Part shown: piece by piece, positions 4,705 through 5,818 of the stretch
Layout of the letters: each line of letters begins with the position of its first letter
Numbering within the stretch: position 1 is the first letter of the stretch
Origin: Chloroflexota bacterium
GTDB taxonomy: Bacteria > Chloroflexota > Dehalococcoidia > Tepidiformales > Tepidiformaceae
Assembly: GCA_021823905.1 (NCBI GenBank)
Contig: JAKALX010000259.1
Coordinates: forward strand, 1-5,818
Direction of reading: 5' to 3'
Length of the DNA: 5,818 nt
Program-made: the position numbers and the translations under genes
The notes under the pieces: model-generated
The model's database searches: none
What the model saw: the letters and a program-made list of their open reading frames with translations, nothing else
What the model was told of the DNA's origin: nothing

Positions 4705-5818
4705 GCGCGAAGCGGATCCTCAAGTGGCTCGTGATCCTGACCGTCGCCGGCGCGATCGCGCTGTTCCTGTGGCAGTTGCTCATGCAACGCCGGGCGGCGC
4801 CGTTCGAGCCGTGGCAGACGCCGGCTCCAGGTGTCCCGGCTGAGAAGCCCGCCGCGGAAGCACCCGCCGCACCGGCATCGGAAGCGCGGGAACAGAGCTT
4901 CGAGCCAGTCGCCGAGAGTGCCCCGGACGCGGCGGCAGCACCGACCCCACCCGACGAGCAGCCGGCTGCCCCGACCGCGGAGGAAGCCGATGTCGAAGCT
5001 GCCTTCGAGGCCGCGATCGACGAAGGCTGGGCGCCGGATGCAATCGGCGAAGGGCAGCAGGCAGCAGAAGAGCAGGCGCCGGGCCCTGACTTCCTCGCCA
5101 GGCGCATGGAATCGCTGGCGACCGCTCCGGCGGCGAACGAGCCCGCGGCCGAGCCGGTCCGGGAGCCAGCCGACGCGGCGTCTCCTCCGGTGGAAGAGCC
5201 GGGCGAGCAGCCGCTCGTGGAGTCGCTGGAGCAGGCGCTGACGGACGTCTCGCCAGCGCCGATCATCCCTCCGCCGAAGCGCAACGCGGAGATGCACCTC
5301 GACGAAGGCAACGTCTTCTTCAACGTGGGGCAGTACGCGCTGGCGATCGAAAGTTATGGACGTGCAATCGAGCTCGACCCGAACCTCGTCGCGGGATACT
5401 ACAACCGCGCGAACGCGCGAACGCGCGCCGGTGACTTCGACGGGGCGCTCGCTGACTACGACCGGGCACTCGATCTCCAGCCACGAGACTCCGACGCGCT
5501 GAACAACCGCGGCATGCTGCACCTCTACCGGGGCAACTACGCCGAGGCCCTGGCCGACTTCGACGCGGCGATCGCGCTCGATCCGGGCGACACGACGGTA
5601 CTCGTCAACCGCGGCCTCGCCTACCTCCATGGCGGCGACGCGGACCGCGCGCTGGCCGACTTCCGCCAGGCGTCCGCGATGAACCCGTCGGACGCGTCGG
5701 CGCAATATGGCGCCGCTCAGGCGGCAGCGGCGGCGGGTGACCGGACCAACGCGCTGCGGTACATCGGCAGGGCTCTGTTGATCGACCCGGGATATGCGCG
5801 AGAAGCGGCGGCAGACCC
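4701..5818 (+). CDS. Membrane-anchored TPR-repeat protein, partial (3' end outside window)
   Basis: The reading frame opens at an ATG overlapping the previous stop (ATGA) and runs without a stop to the window edge (372 complete codons), so the C-terminus is missing. Residues 7-27 form one hydrophobic segment flanked by basic residues (K4, R5, K8; R30, R31), a likely uncleaved anchor; by the positive-inside rule either orientation is possible. Residues 32-190 are a low-complexity Ala/Pro/Glu linker, acidic and probably disordered. Five consecutive 34-residue tetratricopeptide repeats follow at 195-228, 229-262, 263-296, 297-330 and 331-364, most ending in a DPN/DPG-type turn and carrying the A-x-x-x-Y/F-x-x-A pattern; a sixth may be starting. 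TPR arrays bind other proteins, so this is probably a scaffold at the membrane. The partner is unknown; the co-translated small protein is a candidate. Confidence 0.88.
   Translation, partial: MSAKRILKWLVILTVAGAIALFLWQLLMQRRAAPFEPWQTPAPGVPAEKPAAEAPAAPASEAREQSFEPVAESAPDAAAAPTPPDEQPAAPTAEEADVEAAFEAAIDEGWAPDAIGEGQQAAEEQAPGPDFLARRMESLATAPAANEPAAEPVREPADAASPPVEEPGEQPLVESLEQALTDVSPAPIIPPPKRNAEMHLDEGNVFFNVGQYALAIESYGRAIELDPNLVAGYYNRANARTRAGDFDGALADYDRALDLQPRDSDALNNRGMLHLYRGNYAEALADFDAAIALDPGDTTVLVNRGLAYLHGGDADRALADFRQASAMNPSDASAQYGAAQAAAAAGDRTNALRYIGRALLIDPGYAREAAAD

Noticed and set aside
4433..5323. Minus-strand Ser/Ala/Gly-rich frame
   Set aside because: The low-complexity composition is the complement of the Ala/Pro/Glu linker; there is no start signal or recognisable domain.
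5407..5427. Short tandem GCGCGAAC (about 2.6 copies)
   Set aside because: Lies within the second TPR and encodes the ordinary RANARTRA stretch; explained by Ala/Arg/Asn codon use in GC-rich DNA.
4641..5705. Long minus-strand open frame (354 codons) opposite the TPR gene
   Set aside because: Arg/Val-rich mirror of the TPR and Ala/Pro/Glu coding region; the plus-strand frame has an anchor, linker and five exact TPR units, so the antisense frame is a by-product of high GC.

Overview
The window looks like an ordinary chromosomal stretch of a GC-rich bacterium (roughly two thirds G+C by eye). Genes are tightly packed, with start/stop overlaps of 4 bases. By feel of the proteins, a Chloroflexota (Dehalococcoidia-like) or actinobacterial-type lineage fits best, but the sequence alone cannot settle this. 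No RNA gene, CRISPR array, transposase, prophage gene or origin is visible.

Layout. Bases 19-3202 hold four plus-strand genes in a row: a 10-helix drug/metabolite (EamA) transporter, an endonuclease III-like Fe-S DNA glycosylase, a Nudix hydrolase and an APH-fold phosphotransferase. The first three are joined by 4-base overlaps and the fourth starts 9 bases after the third. Base excision repair next to a Nudix enzyme suggests a loose DNA/nucleotide-damage theme. The transporter and kinase may simply share the transcript.

Bases 3261-4160 hold a convergent minus-strand crotonase-family (enoyl-CoA hydratase/isomerase-like) gene. It has a TTG start behind a strong Shine-Dalgarno sequence. A 139-base divergent region (4161-4299) separates it from a second plus-strand unit. 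That unit is an unrecognised small protein (134 aa) overlapping by 4 bases a membrane-anchored TPR protein, which runs off the right edge and is therefore partial.

Points that stand out: (1) a heptanucleotide tandem array (CGATTCA type) sits inside the glycosylase gene and lengthens the protein, in frame, by about 12 residues. (2) That glycosylase carries Glu where endonuclease III has its catalytic Lys. (3) The crotonase lacks the second catalytic Glu of classical hydratases. (4) The kinase has a variant catalytic motif. (5) The divergent region holds a perfect 7-bp-arm dyad almost exactly midway between two opposed -10 boxes. (6) The genes heading plus-strand transcripts carry -10-like boxes so close to the ATG that leaderless mRNAs are likely, while the crotonase gene has a leader with a Shine-Dalgarno. 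I see no convincing evidence of a wholly new multi-gene system.
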